A stretch of 14,729 nucleotides of DNA from Acidimicrobiaceae bacterium (lineage in GTDB: Bacteria > Actinomycetota > Acidimicrobiia > Acidimicrobiales > MedAcidi-G1): assembly GCA_002714485.1 (NCBI GenBank), contig PAXM01000024.1, forward strand, positions 2,725 to 17,453. The letters run 5' to 3'. The notes beneath the pieces are model-generated. The model saw only the letters and a program-made list of their open reading frames with translations. It was not told the DNA's origin and made no database searches. Shown here in pieces: positions 13,204 to 14,729 of the stretch. Numbering within the stretch: the first letter of the stretch is position 1; each line of letters opens with the position of its first letter. The position numbers were made by a program, and so were the translations under genes.

Positions 13204-14729
13204 ATGAGGCGGGTAGGGGTGTTCATAGCGGTCCTGTTGGCTGTATCAGCCTGTGGTGGAAGTTCAGACACAGCCGCAACCACGACTACAGCCGCCCCAA
13301 CGACTACTGGTATCTCTACAACGACGGTCACCGCGACTACGGCTACTGCCCCAACAACCACTCCGGCACCGACCACCACCACGGAAGCACCGACCACCAC
13401 CACGGAAGTACCGACCACCACCACGGAAGCACCGACCAGCACGACTGTTTCTATGTCTGCCGAGGAAGGCAACCTGTTCGCCAGAGCGAGCGGCGATCTT
13501 CGTTCCTGTTTCCTTCAGACGCTTGGATCAGAGATCTTTGAAGAACTCGTAGGCGGCCGTCAGCCGACTCCCGAAGAGGGAGTGAGGTTCGGGCCATGCA
13601 TGAGCCCGTCAGGACCAAGCCCGGGAGTCGAAAGTACTGGAGGTAGTGAGGCGGGCGACGCCACTTCGCAGTCTGTTGACCAGCCGTCGAATCTTTTCGC
13701 CTCAGCCAGTCCTGAACTACGGAACTGCATCATTCAAGCTGTCGGTCAGGGAGTGTTTGAGCAGTTGGTTCGTGGAGTGCAGCCTTCACAGGAAGTCGGA
13801 GCGAGATTCGGGCACTGTATGGGAGCCCAGGGGTCAAACGCTTCTGGAGGGGGCGGCGAGTCATCGGATAGCGGCTCCTGCATTCCTGAAGATCCGAGCG
13901 GATACGGGAGGCCGAGTCGAGACTTCCTCCTTGGCATAAAGGCCTTTCAACTTCAGCCTGGCAACCAATCGGTTTCGAACGCTGCCGATATCAAGGCTCT
14001 TGGAATGAACGCCGTCAGCCTCTCCTTTCAGATTCCATTCGATAGCGGCGGTCACGTCCGTTACCCGTTCTCAAGTTTCGGCACCAGCCATCCAACACTC
14101 GAATCCAGCCTCTGTCATATCGGCAACCTTGTGCATGAGATGAAGGCCGCTGGACTCAGCGTCTACTTGTCGGGTGAGCCGATCTACTACGCCATCCAAC
14201 CTGGGGTGGAGCCAACCGCTCTAGATGCAGCTGTGGTTGGGACCTACACCCAGGAACTGCTTGAGGTAATGAAAGCACTGGCTTCCACTGCTGAGACCTT
14301 CAAAGTTGATTGGCTCGCCCCGATCAGTGAACCCGACAAGTACTTCGGGCCTGGCCCTGCGGATGAGTTCATGCAGGAGATCAGGCCACTCATGGAGGGC
14401 TTCAACGGAAAACTTGTGTGGCAAGTCCAAAGCAGCGACCAGAGACTCGACCTGAGCGGCTACGACATCGCAGGCCTGGCGGTCCTCGGTTGCGATTTGG
14501 ACGGGGTTGGTGGAATGTGGGACACCTATATCCCGAAGGTCGTCGCCTGGGCAGAAGCAGACGGAGTTCCCGAAGTTGCCCACGTTGAGTTCGGCTGCAT
14601 AGGTCGGGCACAGGACGTGTCGACTGCCAAAGCAAACCTTGATCGTTGGTACGGCGCGACGTCGGGGTTTGGCACTGGGCTGATCGTCCTGGACGAACCT
14701 GCAAGTGCCCCAAACTCCTCACAGGTGGT
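13204..14729 (+). CDS. Putative lipoprotein: Thr-rich stalk, duplicated two-Cys domain and GH-A-like TIM barrel; 3' end outside window
   Basis: The frame is open for 508 complete codons and still open at the window edge. MRRVGVFIAVLLAVSACGG is a lipoprotein signal with lipobox VSAC, so Cys17 would be lipidated and the protein anchored outside the cytoplasmic membrane. Residues 20-82 form a Thr/Ala/Pro stalk with APTTTTE repeats. Two matching 44-residue domains follow at 90-133 and 163-206, each with two Cys 30 residues apart. From about 225 a TIM-barrel-like domain runs on: LLGIKAFQLQ, LGMNAVSLSFQIPF, AAGLSVYLSGEP, DWLAPISEPD, KLVWQVQSSD, IAGLAVLGCDLD, PEVAHVEFGC. Glu376 (SEPD) and Glu462 (VEFG), 86 residues apart, sit where clan GH-A glycosidases carry acid/base and nucleophile. 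I infer a cell-surface glycoside hydrolase; substrate unknown. An in-frame ATG at 13165 would add 13 residues, but 13204 gives the normal signal peptide. GC content is lower than in neighbouring genes. Confidence 0.82.
   Translation, partial: MRRVGVFIAVLLAVSACGGSSDTAATTTTAAPTTTGISTTTVTATTATAPTTTPAPTTTTEAPTTTTEVPTTTTEAPTSTTVSMSAEEGNLFARASGDLRSCFLQTLGSEIFEELVGGRQPTPEEGVRFGPCMSPSGPSPGVESTGGSEAGDATSQSVDQPSNLFASASPELRNCIIQAVGQGVFEQLVRGVQPSQEVGARFGHCMGAQGSNASGGGGESSDSGSCIPEDPSGYGRPSRDFLLGIKAFQLQPGNQSVSNAADIKALGMNAVSLSFQIPFDSGGHVRYPFSSFGTSHPTLESSLCHIGNLVHEMKAAGLSVYLSGEPIYYAIQPGVEPTALDAAVVGTYTQELLEVMKALASTAETFKVDWLAPISEPDKYFGPGPADEFMQEIRPLMEGFNGKLVWQVQSSDQRLDLSGYDIAGLAVLGCDLDGVGGMWDTYIPKVVAWAEADGVPEVAHVEFGCIGRAQDVSTAKANLDRWYGATSGFGTGLIVLDEPASAPNSSQV
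13366..13438 (+). repeat. 21-base tandem repeat encoding the APTTTTE stalk
   Basis: Three consecutive 21-base units at 13366, 13387 and 13408 are identical except for one base in the third (GCA to GTA, Ala to Val). The first 10 bases of a fourth unit follow. In frame they encode APTTTTE, APTTTTE, VPTTTTE and APT. Multiples of three keep the frame, so copy number can vary without breaking the gene. Confidence 0.9.
13471..13602 (+). repeat. First copy of a 44-residue two-cysteine domain in the lipoprotein
   Basis: Residues 90-133, from NLFARAS to FGPCM. The shared pattern is NLFA-x-AS-x2-LR-x-C ... FE-x-LV-x-G-x-QP ... RFG-x-CM, with Cys102 and Cys132. It aligns without gaps to residues 163-206, with 25 of 44 positions identical by my count. 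Confidence 0.88.
13690..13821 (+). repeat. Second copy of the 44-residue two-cysteine domain
   Basis: Residues 163-206, from NLFASAS to FGHCM, with Cys175 and Cys205, the same 30-residue spacing as in the first copy. The repeat period is 73 residues; the 29 residues between copies are Gly/Ser-rich. The predicted helical stretches and paired cysteines suggest a small disulfide-closed helical hairpin outside the cell (inference). Confidence 0.88.

Noticed and set aside
12960..13472. Minus-strand 170-residue Val-rich frame with VVVVGAS repeats
   Set aside because: It is the antisense reading of the Thr-coding tandem repeats of the lipoprotein. The plus strand has the signal peptide, lipobox and conserved domains.
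13253..13939. Two plus-strand frames (13253-13552 and 13646-13939) that are closed by stops
   Set aside because: Both are in a different frame from the 13204 reading, are low-complexity (Arg/Pro/Gln) or patternless, and interrupt the duplicated domain that is clear in the other frame.
14221..14722. Minus-strand frames of 120 and 106 residues opposite the barrel domain
   Set aside because: Shadow frames; the plus-strand frame is continuous and shows strand-helix periodicity and GH-A-like motifs.
1..14729. CRISPR array, insertion sequence or prophage genes
   Set aside because: No spaced direct repeats of CRISPR type, no transposase or integrase motifs and no terminal inverted repeats were seen. 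The only tandem repeat is the in-frame stalk repeat.

Overview
The window is a GC-rich stretch of bacterial chromosome. Its gene content points to an actinobacterium: a CarD-type RNA polymerase regulator close to the mycobacterial one, FadE/FadD-like acyl-CoA genes, and three probable promoters with the leaderless geometry common in this phylum. A free-living, possibly aquatic Acidimicrobiia-like lineage is my best guess, but no taxonomic marker here proves it. Thirteen protein genes and one tRNA gene can be supported. Two of the protein genes are cut by the window edges.

Left part (1-6199). The C-terminal part of a FabH-type ketoacyl-ACP synthase III converges on a two-gene minus-strand unit: a beta-hydroxyacid dehydrogenase of the 3-hydroxyisobutyrate family followed, with a 4-base ATGA overlap, by a zinc-less-looking medium-chain dehydrogenase/reductase. 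Divergent from these is metY (O-acetylhomoserine sulfhydrylase) with a tightly linked alpha/beta hydrolase. A FadE-like acyl-CoA dehydrogenase then follows on the minus strand. The theme is oxidation of acyl-CoA or branched substrates plus sulfur assimilation.

Middle part (6200-11115, all plus strand). This part holds information-processing and stress genes: proS (prolyl-tRNA synthetase), an unrecognised 126-residue protein, carD, a universal stress protein, an O6-alkylguanine-DNA alkyltransferase (ogt), and an enoyl-CoA hydratase/isomerase. A perfect TGTGA-N6-TCACA site of CRP/FNR-family type lies just upstream of ogt, behind a 14-base perfect palindrome.

Right part (11116-14729). A minus-strand acyl-CoA synthetase is followed by tRNA-Pro(TGG) and a strong intrinsic terminator. 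Beyond the tRNA the composition drops to about 55% GC in the lines I counted. From 13204 a long frame stays open to the window end and has no counterpart in the classical core set. It encodes a lipoprotein with a signal peptide and lipobox, a Thr/Pro tandem-repeat stalk, two copies of a 44-residue two-cysteine domain, and a C-terminal TIM-barrel domain that looks like a clan GH-A glycoside hydrolase with two well-placed glutamates. This surface protein is the most novel item in the window. Its position next to a tRNA and its different composition suggest accessory DNA, though no integrase or att repeat is visible. No gene-free stretch exceeds 300 bases; the longest (12925-13203) holds only the terminator, a doubtful short peptide frame and the lipoprotein leader.
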